Shown here: in pieces, positions 51,778-61,847 of the stretch | How the letters are laid out: the number at the start of each line of letters is the position of its first letter | Numbering within the stretch: position 1 is the first letter of the stretch | Assembly (NCBI RefSeq): GCF_010384365.1 | Contig: NZ_CP048397.1 | Location: forward strand, 1,674,001 to 1,738,000 | DNA: 64,000 bases | Source: Streptomyces sp. S4.7 | Lineage (GTDB): Bacteria > Actinomycetota > Actinomycetes > Streptomycetales > Streptomycetaceae | Direction of reading: 5' to 3' | The notes under the pieces: model-generated | Seen by the model: only the letters and a program-made list of their open reading frames with translations | The model's database searches: none | What the model was told of the DNA's origin: nothing | Program-made: the position numbers and the translations under genes

Positions 51778-53049
51778 CTAGTCCGTCGTGGTCGGGCGGT
51801 CCGCCGCCGCCCGCACGTCGATCTCGCGCCAGAAACCCGCCCTGATCGCGTACCGGTCGTGCTCGTCGATCTGGTCGTCCTTGTGCGCCAGCAGCCCGAA
51901 GCGGGCCGCGTACCTCAGTACCTCGCCGTCGATCCGGTGCGGGATCCGCGGATACATCGTCGACAGCTTCTGCACATGACTCGCCTCGGGCAGCCGCTCC
52001 ATCCAGCGCCGGGCGAAGACCTGGCCCACCTCGAACGGATCGCCGCCGACCGTCGTGATGTCCTCCTCGCGGTCGGCCCAGCGCTGCTCGGCGCTGGTGA
52101 GCTGCGCGAGCGTGGGCAGCGACGCCGTCTCCGGCGATTCCCCGAGCTGCCCGGCGCCGCCCGCGCGCTCGACCCAGCCCCGGTCGGACGACCAGCGCAG
52201 CGTCGCGTTCGCCGGCGGGGGCGGCGACACCTGCGGTCCTGGCGCGCGCAGGGCGGCCAGATCCTTGGGGGTGGGGACCCCTTTGGTGCCGGGGGGCGCG
52301 GGATGCGCGGTCTCGGGGCCGTGGTCGTGCCCCGGCGCGTGCTCCGTGGCGGGCGGCGCCGTCCCGTTGCGCGCGGACGTGGCCTGTGCCTCGGCCGCCC
52401 GCTCGGCGGACGCGGCGAGCGCCGATTCGGGCAGCGGCGCGGAGAGGATGGCCGCGATCTCGGGGCGGGTCGCCGGCGGTGGCGCGCAGACCCCGCCGAA
52501 GTCCTTGGCGCGTACGGCCTTGGTGATCCAGGCCCGGTCGAGCACCCGGCGCTCGTCCGCCTCGGCCACCAGGTCCTCGGACTGGTTGTAGTCGCCGTCC
52601 GCCGCCTGGACGGCCCACAGATGCACGGCGACGCCGTGCTCCTTGGCGGACATCAGGCCGGGCAGCAGATCGCCGTCCCCGGTCACCAGGACCACGTCCG
52701 AGCAGGCGCGATTGCGGGCCAGCTCCGTGAGTTCGGCGTGCATCGCCGCGTCGACGCCCTTCTGCGCCCAGCGCCCGTCGCTGCGGGTCAGAGCGCCCAG
52801 CCGGACGGTGACACGTGACATGACGCGCAGCCGACGGTGCTCGGGCTGCGGCACCCGGTCGGGGGCACCGTCGAACCAGTAGATACGGAGCAGCGGCTGC
52901 TCCGTATCGGCCTCGGCGCGTTCCCGAAGACCCTGGATGAGGGCGGCGTGGTCGACGGTGATGCGTGAGCGGGCCGGTTCTCCGGCGAGGAGGCTCGCGG
53001 CGGCGCCCAGCAGATAACCGGCGTCCACCAGGACGACGCAGCGGTCCAC
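51778..53049 (-). CDS. NYN-domain (PIN-like) ribonuclease-type protein
   Basis: A protein of about 423 residues. The N-terminal NYN/LabA-like domain (residues 1-180) has the acidic metal-site pattern: VLVDAGYLL, YWFDGAPD, KGVDAAMHAEL and LVTGDGDLLPG. This fold is found in RNA-cleaving nucleases. A Pro/Ala-rich linker (190-290) leads to a C-terminal helical domain (about 330-415) of unknown role. GTG 53049 is preferred to GTG 53058 because AGAGG is then correctly spaced. It is monocistronic and divergent from the small 53295 gene. Confidence 0.85.
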   Translation of the reverse strand: MDRCVVLVDAGYLLGAAASLLAGEPARSRITVDHAALIQGLRERAEADTEQPLLRIYWFDGAPDRVPQPEHRRLRVMSRVTVRLGALTRSDGRWAQKGVDAAMHAELTELARNRACSDVVLVTGDGDLLPGLMSAKEHGVAVHLWAVQAADGDYNQSEDLVAEADERRVLDRAWITKAVRAKDFGGVCAPPPATRPEIAAILSAPLPESALAASAERAAEAQATSARNGTAPPATEHAPGHDHGPETAHPAPPGTKGVPTPKDLAALRAPGPQVSPPPPANATLRWSSDRGWVERAGGAGQLGESPETASLPTLAQLTSAEQRWADREEDITTVGGDPFEVGQVFARRWMERLPEASHVQKLSTMYPRIPHRIDGEVLRYAARFGLLAHKDDQIDEHDRYAIRAGFWREIDVRAAADRPTTTD

Positions 53050-53294
53050 GTGTTCCACCCTCTTTCGGGAACGTCGGGATCGGAAGTTACTACGGGTTTC
53101 CTTCGAGTCTGCCCGACCGCAACAGGCTTAACGGCCGGAACTGGATCATCGGCGTGGCGTATCCCCCGGGGCTACCCCCAGGAAGGGTGCAACCAAGGTC
53201 CGTTACAGACAGCGATGATCCAAAATGCGGTGAGTCACGGCATATGTGAATCTGGTCGCGGCCCTGGCCCCAACATCCCTCAGGAGGCAGCACC

Positions 53295-53471
53295 ATGGCC
53301 AAGAACAAGAACCGTGACCGCGGCAAGCACCAGGACCGTTCGACCACCGAGCGTGGCTCCGAGCAGTCCTCGTCCTCCTCGTCGGAGGCCAAGGCCGAGC
53401 AGATACAGCAGCAGGTCACGCCGTCCGAGTCCGCCCACAAGGGCCGCCAGAAGCGTTTCGGCCACAACTGA
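53295..53471 (+). CDS. 58-residue charged protein
   Basis: ATG 53295, preceded by AGGAGG, the best ribosome site in the area. The product is hydrophilic and disordered-looking, with N-terminal AKNKNRDRGKHQDRST, a Ser-rich centre and a C-terminal basic GRQKRFGHN. Excellent codon bias and a following terminator make it a real gene. I do not recognise its family; nucleic-acid binding is possible from its charge. Confidence 0.85.
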   Translation: MAKNKNRDRGKHQDRSTTERGSEQSSSSSSEAKAEQIQQQVTPSESAHKGRQKRFGHN

Positions 53472-53492
53472 CGCGGCCGGCCGCACATGGCG

Positions 53493-53528
53493 AGAGGGGC
53501 CCGCCCGGTTTCCCGGGCGTGCCCCTCT
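53493..53528. terminator. Bidirectional terminator between the 58-residue gene and dnaE
   Basis: A stem of 8 plus 7 bp with one mismatch and a 4-nt TTTC loop lies 22 bp from one stop codon and 20 bp from the other. Confidence 0.8.
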
Positions 53529-53547
53529 GGTCTGTGGGCCCTGTCGG

Positions 53548-56189
53548 CTATCCGGCCAGACAGGACGGCCCGAGCAGTACCTTCAAGTCGCCGAAGAGCG
53601 CCGGGTCGGGCTGGACCCGGTGCCGGTCGAGCCGCAGGACCGTGGTCTTGCGCGCGCCCTGGAGCTTGATCCGCACCTCGGAGTTGCCGCGGTGGTGGCT
53701 GAGGATCTCACCGAGCCTGCTGACCATGGGCGGGGTGAGTTCCACGGTCGGAATCGTGATGGTGACCGGCGCGTTCGTCCCGGCGGACGACAGGTCGGGC
53801 ACCTGGAGTTCCATCGCGACGAGGCGCGGGATGTCCTCGCGCTTGTCGAGGCGGCCCTTGACGAAGACGACGGTGTCCTCGACCAGTTGGGTGGAGACGA
53901 GCTGATACGTCGCGGGGAAGAACATGCACTCGATCGAGCCGGCCAGATCCTCCACCGTGGCGATCGCCCACGCGTTGCCCTGCTTGGTCATCTTCCGCTG
54001 GAGCCCGGAGATGATGCCGCCGATCGTCACCACCGCGCCGTCCGCGTGCTCACCCCCGGTGAGCTGCGAGATCGCCGCGTCCGACTTGTCCGACAGCACG
54101 TGCTCGATACCGAACAGCGGGTGGTCGGAGACGTACAGACCGAGCATCTCCCGCTCCTGCGCGAGCAGATACGACTTGTCCCATTCGATGTCGGAGAATT
54201 CCACGTCCAGTCCGAAGCCCGGCTCGGAGGAGGCGTCGTCACCGTCGCCCATGCCGCCGAAGAGGTCGAACTGCCCTTCCGCCTCCTTGCGCTTGACCTG
54301 CACCACGTTGTCGATCATCGGCTCGTGGTGGGCGACCAGCCCCTTTCGGGTGTGGCCCATCTCGTCGAACGCGCCCGCCTTGATGAGTGATTCGACGGTG
54401 CGCTTGTTGCAGACGACCGCCTCGACCTTGTCGAGGAAGTCGGGGAACGTGGCGTACTTACCCTTCGCCTTGCGCGAGCGGATGATCGAATCCACCACGT
54501 TCGTACCGACGTTCCGCACCGCCGTCAGCCCGAACAGAATCACGTCGTCGCCCTGCGCGGCGAAATTCGCCACCGACTCGTTCACGTTGGGCGGCAGCAC
54601 CTTGATGCCCATACGACGGCACTCGTTCAGATAGACCGCCGACTTGTCCTTGTCGTCCTTCACCGAGGTCAGCAGCGCCGCCATGTACTCGGCGGGGTAG
54701 TTCGCCTTGAGGTAGGCGGTCCAGTAGGTGACGAGTCCGTACGCGGAGGAGTGCGCCTTGTTGAACGCGTATCCCGCGAACGGAACCAGCACGTCCCAGA
54801 GGGCCTTGATGGCCTCGTCGGAGAAGTTGTTCTTCTTGGCGCCGGCCTGGAACAGGACGAAGTTCTTCGCCAGTTCGTCGGCCTTCTTCTTGCCCATCAC
54901 CCGGCGGAGGATGTCGGCCTCGCCGAGTGAGTAACCGGCGATGATCTGCGCGGCCTTCTGCACCTGCTCCTGGTACACGATCAGGCCGTGGGTGAGACCG
55001 AGGACCTCCTTGAGAGGCTCCTCCAGCTCCGGGTGGATCGGGGTGATCTCCTGCTGCCCGTTCTTGCGCAGCGCGTAGTTCGTGTGCGAGTTCATGCCCA
55101 TCGGGCCCGGCCGGTACACGGCCGACACGGCGGAAATGTCCTCGAAGTTGTCGGGCTTCATCAGCCGCAGCAGCGAACGCATCGGACCGCCGTCGAACTG
55201 GAAGACGCCGAGCGTGTCACCCCGGCACAGCAGTTCGTACGTCTTGGGGTCGTCCAGCGGAAGGGACAGCAGGTCGAGTTCGACGCCCTTGTTGGCCTTC
55301 ACCATTTTGACGGCGTCGTCCATGATGGTCAGATTCCGCAGGCCCAGGAAGTCCATCTTCAGCAGGCCGAGCGATTCGCACTGCGGGTAGTCCCACTGCG
55401 TGATGGTGACGCCGTCGGTGTGCCTGACCCAGACCGGCACATGGTCGGTGATCGTCTCGCTGGACATGATCACCCCGGCCGCGTGCACACCCATCTGCCG
55501 CACCAGGCCCTCGACACCCTTCGCCGTGTCGATGACCTTCTTCACGTCCGGTTCGTTCTCGTACATCCCCCGGATCTCGCCCGCCTCGTCGTAGCGCGGG
55601 TGCTCGGGATCGGTGATGCCGTTCAGGTCGATGCCGGTCCTTGCCGAAAATGTCCTGGTAGTCCGAAGCCGCCTGCATCGCCTCGTCGAACTGCCCCAGC
55701 CGCAGCCGCGTCTGCAGCTCACCCGACGGACACCCCGTCGACGCGATCAGACCCTCCGACCACTTCGAGATCGTCTCCCGGTCCATCCGCGGCCACTTCG
55801 TCAGCCACCCCTGCGCATACGCGTCCGACGACAACCGGAACAGATTGTGCGGACCCGTCTTGTTCGCCGCCCAGATCGTCTTGTGCGTATAACCACCCGA
55901 ACCCGAGACGTCGTCACGCTTCTGATGCCGCTGCCCCCACTGCACCTTCCGCTTTACGCCGCGACTCCGGCGCCACATACGCCTCGATACCGATGATCGG
56001 CGTCACCTCCGCCTTCTTCGCCTGATGGAAGAAGTCGTACGCACCATGCAGATTCCCGTGGTCCGTCATCGCGATATGAGACATCCCCATCTCATTGCAC
56101 GCCTTGCACATGTCCCCCAACCGCGCCGCACCGTCCAGCAGCGAGTACTGGGTGTGGACGTGCAAGTGCGTGAACGGCGGCTTGGTCAC
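53548..56189 (-). pseudogene. dnaE: DNA polymerase III alpha subunit, disrupted by a frameshift and a large internal deletion
   Basis: The replicative polymerase gene, in three pieces. Block A, 56189-55956 (78 residues), has the PHP start (HLHVHTQYS, DHGNLHG) after GTG with GGAGG upstream. Block B, 55954-55634, in another frame, continues VKRKVQWGQRHQKRDD after a 2-bp loss near 55954. Block C, 55635-53548 (695 residues), resumes at GIDLNGITDPEHP with thumb, finger, OB and C-terminal parts. Between B and C about 300 residues are missing, including the PDxDxD catalytic pair; the third acidic residue (KMDFLGL) remains. Codon use is uniform with neighbours and there is no decay in block C. Confidence 0.9.
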
Positions 56190-56461
56190 GGCTGAGGCCT
56201 CCAGCGAAACGAGCGGACGAGCGAGGGGTGCCCTGGGGGGGACAGCGTCGAAGTCTACGACCGCCCACCGACAATCCGAGCGAGGTCCGTCGATGTCCCG
56301 GCCACCCCGGAGCGGGGTGTGCGAACCTCCCTGTCGACGAGCGCGGGACGGGCACGCAGCGGTACGTTCGTGCGTTGCGAGTACTGACGGCGCCGTCGGC
56401 CCCCGGCGGGTGGTGTGTCAGTCCGTCCGCCCTTTTCGTCATGCCCCAGGAGGCACCACCG

Positions 56462-57796
56462 ATGTCGGTCCCGCGCCCGGTCGAAGCCGCTGACCAGCAG
56501 CGAGGGGAGGAGATCCTCGCCGTGTTCGGCACCGCCTTCGGCGAACTGCTCGCCGCCGACCCGGCGGCCTTCCAGGTCAAATTCCGCAAGATGGCCGCCT
56601 CCGCCTTCGCCTTCTACCGAGGCACGGCGTGCCTGTTCTACAACGACCTGGAGCGGGAGCAGCACGGCGGACCGTATCTGGACGAGCGCACCGGCCGGGT
56701 CTGGATCCACGGCGATCTGCACGCCGAGAACTTCGGCACGTACATGGACGCGAACGGCCGGCTGATCTTCAACGTCAACGACTTCGACGAGGCCTATGTA
56801 GGACCGTTCACCTGGGACCTCAAGCGCCTCGCCGCCTCACTGGCGCTGATCGGCTACACGAAGGCCCTCAGCGACGAGCAGATCAGCGAGCTGGTCCGGA
56901 TCTACGCCGCCGCCTACCGCGAGCGGATCCACGCGCTGGCCACGGGCGCCAAGAACGACGAGGTGCCGCCGTTCACGCTGGACACGGCCGACGGTCCGCT
57001 CCTGGACGCGCTGCGCGACGCCCGCTCACTGACCCGCTTCGGGCTGCTCGACTCGATGACCGAGATCCGTGACTTCGAGCGCCGCTTCGCGCCCGGCGGC
57101 GGTTCCATCGAGCTGGACGCGGCCACCCGCTACAAGGTCCTGGCGGCCTTCGACGGCTATCTGGAGACCCTGCCGGAGTCCAGCCTGACCCGGCCCGACT
57201 CCTACCGGGTCAAGGACGTGGTGGGACGGCGCGGCATCGGCATCGGCTCGGCCGGCCTGCCCTCGTACAACATCCTGCTGGAGGGCAACAGCGACGCCCT
57301 GGAGAACGACGTCGTGATCTACCTCAAGCAGGCGCAGACCCCGGCCGTCTCCCGGCACATCACCGACGAGCGGGTGCGCGGCTACTTCCAGCACGAGGGC
57401 CACCGCACGGTCATCTCGCAGCGGGCGCTCCAGGCGCACGCCGACCCGTGGCTCGGCTGGACCGAGCTGGACGGCGCGGGCCAGCTCGTCGCCGAGGTGT
57501 CCCCGTACGCGGTCGATCTCGACTGGTCGGACCTCGACGACCCGGCCGAGATCGCCGCGGTCGTCGCCGACCTCGGCCGGGCGACGGCCACGATGCACGG
57601 CGCGGCGGACGACGAGAGCGGCCACTCGCTGGTGCCCTTCTCCACCGAGCGGGCCATCGACGCGGCGATCGCCGCCGACGAGGAGGGCTTCTCCGAGCTG
57701 CTGGTGGAGTTCGCCCACAGCTACGGGGCGCGGGCCCGTGCGGACCACCAGATCTTCGTGGACCTCTTCCGCAACGGGCAGCTCGGCGGCAGCTGA
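56462..57796 (+). CDS. DUF2252 kinase-like protein
   Basis: A 444-residue cytoplasmic protein; ATG 56462 follows AGGAGG. DUF2252 has a protein-kinase/APH-like fold: the catalytic-loop-like WIHGDLHAENFG near residue 78 and the metal-binding-like NVNDFDEAYVGPFTWDL near 100 are intact. The rest is mostly helical. Substrate and even phosphotransfer activity have not been settled for the family. Ends at a large structured hairpin. Confidence 0.85.
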   Translation: MSVPRPVEAADQQRGEEILAVFGTAFGELLAADPAAFQVKFRKMAASAFAFYRGTACLFYNDLEREQHGGPYLDERTGRVWIHGDLHAENFGTYMDANGRLIFNVNDFDEAYVGPFTWDLKRLAASLALIGYTKALSDEQISELVRIYAAAYRERIHALATGAKNDEVPPFTLDTADGPLLDALRDARSLTRFGLLDSMTEIRDFERRFAPGGGSIELDAATRYKVLAAFDGYLETLPESSLTRPDSYRVKDVVGRRGIGIGSAGLPSYNILLEGNSDALENDVVIYLKQAQTPAVSRHITDERVRGYFQHEGHRTVISQRALQAHADPWLGWTELDGAGQLVAEVSPYAVDLDWSDLDDPAEIAAVVADLGRATATMHGAADDESGHSLVPFSTERAIDAAIAADEEGFSELLVEFAHSYGARARADHQIFVDLFRNGQLGGS

Positions 57797-57838
57797 CCCG
57801 GCCCGTTCCGGCCCCGGCCGACCGGCCGGATCCGACCC

Positions 57839-57882
57839 GTGCCACGGGGACCTTAAGGACCCCTTACAGGCTCCCGTGGCAC
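57839..57882. terminator. Structured hairpin after DUF2252 gene
   Basis: An outer 10-bp perfect stem (GTGCCACGGG) encloses an inner palindrome (CCTTAAGG flanked by GGGGA/ACCCC). It ends only 11 bp before the next start codon, so it is either the DUF2252 terminator or a leader structure of the next gene. Confidence 0.65.
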
Positions 57883-57893
57883 ACTCGGCGGCA

Positions 57894-58586
57894 ATGGACA
57901 TATCAGCGGCACGGCTCAGGGCGCTGCGGGCGGCACTGTTCACGGCACTGGCCGTGACGTTGTCCGCCGGTTCCCATGTGCTGCTGTCGCGGTCCCCGCT
58001 GCCGGTGTCCGTCGTCGCCGTCCTGTGCGCCGTCGTGTTCCCGGTCTCCTACGCCCTCGCGGGCCGCGAACGGGGCTTCTGGCGCATCGCGGCCCTGCTC
58101 GTCCCGCTCGAACTGGCCGCGGACACGATCTTCACCACCGGCCAGACCGTCTGCTACGGACCCGCGGGCGGTCCCGTCGCGGGCTCGCTGCGCTCCGTCG
58201 GCTTCGACATCCTGTGCGGCGGCAGCCTCGGCTCCCCGCTGCCCGGTGTCTCGTCGGTCGCCTCGCCCGAGAGCGCGGCGGCCACCCTGCTCGGCTCCCC
58301 CGACCCCGCGCTCCCGTGGCTGCTTCTCGCCACGCATGTCGCGATCGGTCTGCTCGCCGCGCTCTGGCTGCGCCGGGGCGAGGCCGCGCTGGCGGGCGTG
58401 GTACGGGCGGTCGCCGGATTCGCCTTCCGGCCGCTGCTGGTCGCGGTCGCCGTGGCCGGCACGGTCCGCCGTACCGTACGGCGCTTCCCGCGCCCCACCG
58501 GCACCCCGCGCGCTTCCCGTACGCGCCTGTTCGCCCACTCCGTCGGACGACGGGGACCACCGCGCTCGGCCCTTCTCCCGGCCTGA
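57894..58586 (+). CDS. Hypothetical membrane protein
   Basis: 230 residues from ATG 57894. It has four or five hydrophobic helices (positions about 10-30, 35-55, 60-80, 140-165, 170-200), with a lumenal loop containing two Cys (QTVCYGP and DILCGGS) that could be bonded or bind metal, then a very basic C-terminal tail. It resembles unannotated Streptomyces membrane proteins. It lies 105 bp before the DsbA-like gene. Confidence 0.75.
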   Translation: MDISAARLRALRAALFTALAVTLSAGSHVLLSRSPLPVSVVAVLCAVVFPVSYALAGRERGFWRIAALLVPLELAADTIFTTGQTVCYGPAGGPVAGSLRSVGFDILCGGSLGSPLPGVSSVASPESAAATLLGSPDPALPWLLLATHVAIGLLAALWLRRGEAALAGVVRAVAGFAFRPLLVAVAVAGTVRRTVRRFPRPTGTPRASRTRLFAHSVGRRGPPRSALLPA

Positions 58587-58691
58587 GTACGACGTCGGCG
58601 GCCACCTCCGGCCGCCGCCGGTCCCCCGCGCAGCGGCGCGCTCGCATCCGCGCCCACGCGTCTCGTTCGACCCCACACGGAGTGACCCACC

Positions 58692-59507
58692 ATGAGCGCA
58701 CGCAACAGCAACGCCAACAAGGCCGCCGCCCGCGAGCGGCTGCGCGAGGAGCGCGAGCGGCAGGCGAAGAAGGACCGGGCCCGGCGACAGGTCCTCGTCG
58801 CCGGATCCACCGTCGCGATCCTCGCGATCGTCGGCGGTGTCGGCTTCGCCGTCGTCCAGGCGAACAAGCCCTCGCACTGGGAGGCGGCCAAGGACGTGAA
58901 GTCCGTCACCGCCCCGAAGCACACCTCGGGCACGAACGGCACGACCGTCGTCATCGGCAAGCCCGAGGCGGAGAAGACCCTGGAGCTGTACGAGGACTCC
59001 CGCTGCCCGATCTGCGCGACCTTCGAGCAGAAGGTCGGCGCCACGATCCAGCAGGACGTGGACGCGGGCAAGTACAAGATCAAGTACATCGGCGCCACGT
59101 TCATCGACAACACGGACAACGGCGAGGGCTCGAAGAACGCGCTGTCCGCGCTGGGCGCCGCGCTCGACGTGAGCCCCGAGGCGTTCACGGCGTACAAGAC
59201 CGCGCTCTACTCGGCGCAGAACCACCCGAGCGAGAGCGACGACAAGTTCGCCGACGACGGCGCCCTGATCAAGATCGCCGACTCGGTGGACGCGCTCAAG
59301 GGGAACGCCGAGTTCAGGAAGAACGTCGAGAGCGGCACGTTCGACGCCTGGGCGATGAAGATGTCGGCCACGTTCGACAGCAGCAGCGTGCAGGGCACCC
59401 CGACGCTCCGGATGGACGGAAAGACGGTCACGGCCGAGGGCAGCGACAACGCCCCGCAGACCGTCCCGGAGTACGACGCGGCGATCGCCAAGGCGCTAGC
59501 GGGGTGA
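58692..59507 (+). CDS. Membrane-anchored DsbA-like protein, CPIC type
   Basis: A 271-residue signal-anchored thioredoxin-fold protein. It has a basic coiled-coil-like tail (1-32), one membrane helix (33-55) and a lumenal domain with redox motif CPIC at 105-108 and a cis-Pro loop QGTPTLRMDG. Same architecture as the gene at 24949 but diverged, suggesting a separate client set or role in the disulphide pathway. ATG 58692 follows an A/C-rich leader (GGAGTG). Confidence 0.9.
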   Translation: MSARNSNANKAAARERLREERERQAKKDRARRQVLVAGSTVAILAIVGGVGFAVVQANKPSHWEAAKDVKSVTAPKHTSGTNGTTVVIGKPEAEKTLELYEDSRCPICATFEQKVGATIQQDVDAGKYKIKYIGATFIDNTDNGEGSKNALSALGAALDVSPEAFTAYKTALYSAQNHPSESDDKFADDGALIKIADSVDALKGNAEFRKNVESGTFDAWAMKMSATFDSSSVQGTPTLRMDGKTVTAEGSDNAPQTVPEYDAAIAKALAG

Positions 59508-59584
59508 CGCCGCGGGGTCACCGCGGGGCAACCGGGAGGTAACAGCGTGCGGGTCGGCCCACGTCGGCCCGTACGTTGATCCAC

Positions 59585-61146
59585 ATGACCGGGGGCACGG
59601 AGAACAGAATCGTCGACGGGCGTTTCGAGCTGCTGGAGCGGCTCGGCAGCGGCGGCATGGGGACGGTGTGGCGGGCACGCGACGCCGTGCTCCACCGAGA
59701 GGTGGCGCTGAAGGAGGTCCGGTCCCCGGACGCCGCGACGGTCGCCGCCACGCCCCGAACCGGACACGTGCTGCGCGAGCGAGTCCTGCGTGAGGCACGG
59801 CGTTGGCGAGGATCAGCCATCCGCGTGTGGTGACGATCCATCACATCGTCGACGACGGGCCGCATCCGTGGATCGTCATGGAGCTGCTGCCCGGCGACAC
59901 GCTCCAGGACAGGCTCGCGCGCGGCGCGCTGACCCCCGTGGAGGCGGCCGGGATCGGCCGTCAGGTGCTGTCCGCGCTGCGGGCCGCCCACGCCGTGGGC
60001 ATCCAGCACCGCGACGTGAAACCCTCCAACGTCATGCTGCGCGCGGACGGCGGCGCGGTCCTCACGGACTTCGGGATCGCGGCCCTCCAGGGCTCCACCT
60101 CGCTCACGGCGACCGGCGAACTCGTCGGATCGCCCGAGTACTTCGCCCCGGAACGCATCCGGGGCCACGACGACGACCCGGCGTCCGACCTGTGGTCGCT
60201 GGGCGTGATGCTGTACGTCTGTGTGGAGGGCGTCAGCCCGCTGCGCCGCGCCACGACCCTGGCGACGCTCGCCGCCGTTCTGGACGAATCCGTCCCGCCG
60301 CCCGTACGGTCCGGGCCGCTCGCCTCCGTACTGAACGCGCTGCTGGTACGCGACCCGGCGGCGCGGCCCGACGCGGCCCGGCTGGATCTGATGCTGGCCC
60401 AGGTCGAGTCGGGTACGACGCCGGAGTGGGCGTGGGTGACCGTCACGGAGGACACGCCGCCCGCGTCACCGCACCCGGCCCCGCCTCCGGGGTCGGCGCC
60501 CGCGACCGCACGGTCTGGCGCTCCCGAGCGGCGTGGCGGCCGTGCGCCGGTCGTCGCCGCCGCCGTGGCCGTGGCCGTCGCGCTGGTGGCGGCGACGGCG
60601 CTGGTCTTCGCCCTGCGGGACGATCCCGGCACGCCCTCGGCGGGCAACACGGGCGGGACCGGCGGCTCCTCCCCCACAAAGTCCGCGCCGTCCCCGAGCC
60701 CTGACGGGAAGTCGGCCTCGCCGACAGCGGGCACGGGCTCGGCCCCGGACGCCGACCCCACCGACGCCGACACGGACGACGACAGCGGTGACGCCCCGTC
60801 GAGCCGCGACCTGACCGGCAACTGGGTCGCGCAGCTCGCCTCCACGGAGAAGTCCGCGGGCTCCGCCGCGCGTGACAAGCAGGCGAACGCGCCCCGCGGC
60901 AAGGGGATCACCAACGCCAGGTACCTGGACAGCGACGACCACGCCTCGCTGAAACCGGGCTACTGGATGTTCTACGTCTCCGGTTTTGGCAGCGGCTCGC
61001 ACGCCGTCGACTGGTGCCGCACGCGCGGCCTCGACTCGAACAGCGCCTGTGTCGGCCGCTACATCAGCGACGAGGCGGCCGACCGGCGGTATCTGTGCAG
61101 CCCGGCGCCCGGCGGCGGCACCAAGGGCCGCTGCACCCGCGACTGA
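59585..61146 (+). pseudogene. Membrane Ser/Thr protein kinase, one-base frameshift after codon 72
   Basis: An STPK (Hanks type) in two frames. From ATG 59585: P-loop GSGGMGTV, then the Lys in VALKEV (residue 43), then VLREAR where the frame is lost near 59799-59801; a missing G in a CGGGCG-like run explains it. The second frame continues seamlessly (ARISHPRVVTIHHIVDDGPHPW) with catalytic HRDVKPSN, DFGIA, SPEYFAPE and the rest of the kinase, then a linker, one membrane helix (VVAAAVAVAVALVAATALVF) and a secreted sensor domain with four Cys. Restoring one base gives a normal full-length kinase. Confidence 0.85.
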
Positions 61147-61207
61147 GGCACCGGCGCGGCCGGGAGACGGCCGAAGGACCGGGCAGTCGAAGGGCTGGGC
61201 AGCAGCC

Positions 61208-61237
61208 GGACGACCGAGCGCCTACGCCCGGTCGTCC
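61208..61237. terminator. Hairpin overlapping the 3' end of the dienelactone hydrolase gene
   Basis: A perfect 9-bp stem (GGACGACCG) with a 12-nt loop brackets the minus-strand stop codon at 61222-61224, between convergent genes. Confidence 0.5.
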
Positions 61238-61803
61238 AGGGACTCGATGAAGGCCAGCCCGGTGCGCCAGGTCTGCTCGGCGGCCCGCTCGTCGTAGTCG
61301 GGGAGATCCGGGTCGGTGTAGAGGTGTCCGGGGCCCTGATAGCGGTAGATCTCCACGTCCGCCCCGATCTCCCGCATCCGCAGGTACCAGGCGGTCAGCC
61401 AGTCGTGCGGCTCGGACACGTCCGGGTCGGCGACATGCAGCTGTACGGGCAGATCGTCCACCGAGGCGTTCGCCGCGATGTCCGACGTGCCGTGCATCAG
61501 CAGCAGTCCGCGGGCCTTCGCGTCCCCCAGCGCCAGTGTCTGCGCGACCGATCCTCCGAAGGAGAATCCCGCGTACACCAGACCGCGCTCCGAGTACGGC
61601 GCCACGGCGAGTACGGCGCGCCTCAGCAGTTCGTCGGAGCCGATCCTGTCCTTCAGCGCCCTGCCCTCCTCGGCGGTCTCGGCGGTTTGGCCCTCGAAGA
61701 GGTCGGGCACGTGCACGTGGTGTCCGGCAGCGCGGAGCCGTTCGGCCCCCGCGTGCACCGCCGGGCGGAGCCCGTAGACCGAGTGAAAGAGAACGACGTC
61801 CAT
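61222..61803 (-). CDS. Dienelactone-hydrolase-family protein
   Basis: A 193-residue alpha/beta hydrolase. The nucleophile site is GFSFGGS with Ser81 in place of the usual DLH Cys; the His is in GPGHLYTD and an acidic residue is in VADPDVSEP. The length is short for DLH but complete. ATG 61803. Substrate unknown; carboxylesterase-type activity is plausible from the Ser. Confidence 0.85.
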   Translation of the reverse strand: MDVVLFHSVYGLRPAVHAGAERLRAAGHHVHVPDLFEGQTAETAEEGRALKDRIGSDELLRRAVLAVAPYSERGLVYAGFSFGGSVAQTLALGDAKARGLLLMHGTSDIAANASVDDLPVQLHVADPDVSEPHDWLTAWYLRMREIGADVEIYRYQGPGHLYTDPDLPDYDERAAEQTWRTGLAFIESLDDRA

Positions 61804-61847
61804 CCGCCCATCCTGCCAGGTGGGCCCCCTCGTCCGAATCCGGAGCC

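Noticed and set aside
55217..55978. 253-codon frame across the dnaE break as an independent gene
   Set aside because: Only its part before 55634 matches DnaE; beyond the junction it reads dnaE in the wrong frame.
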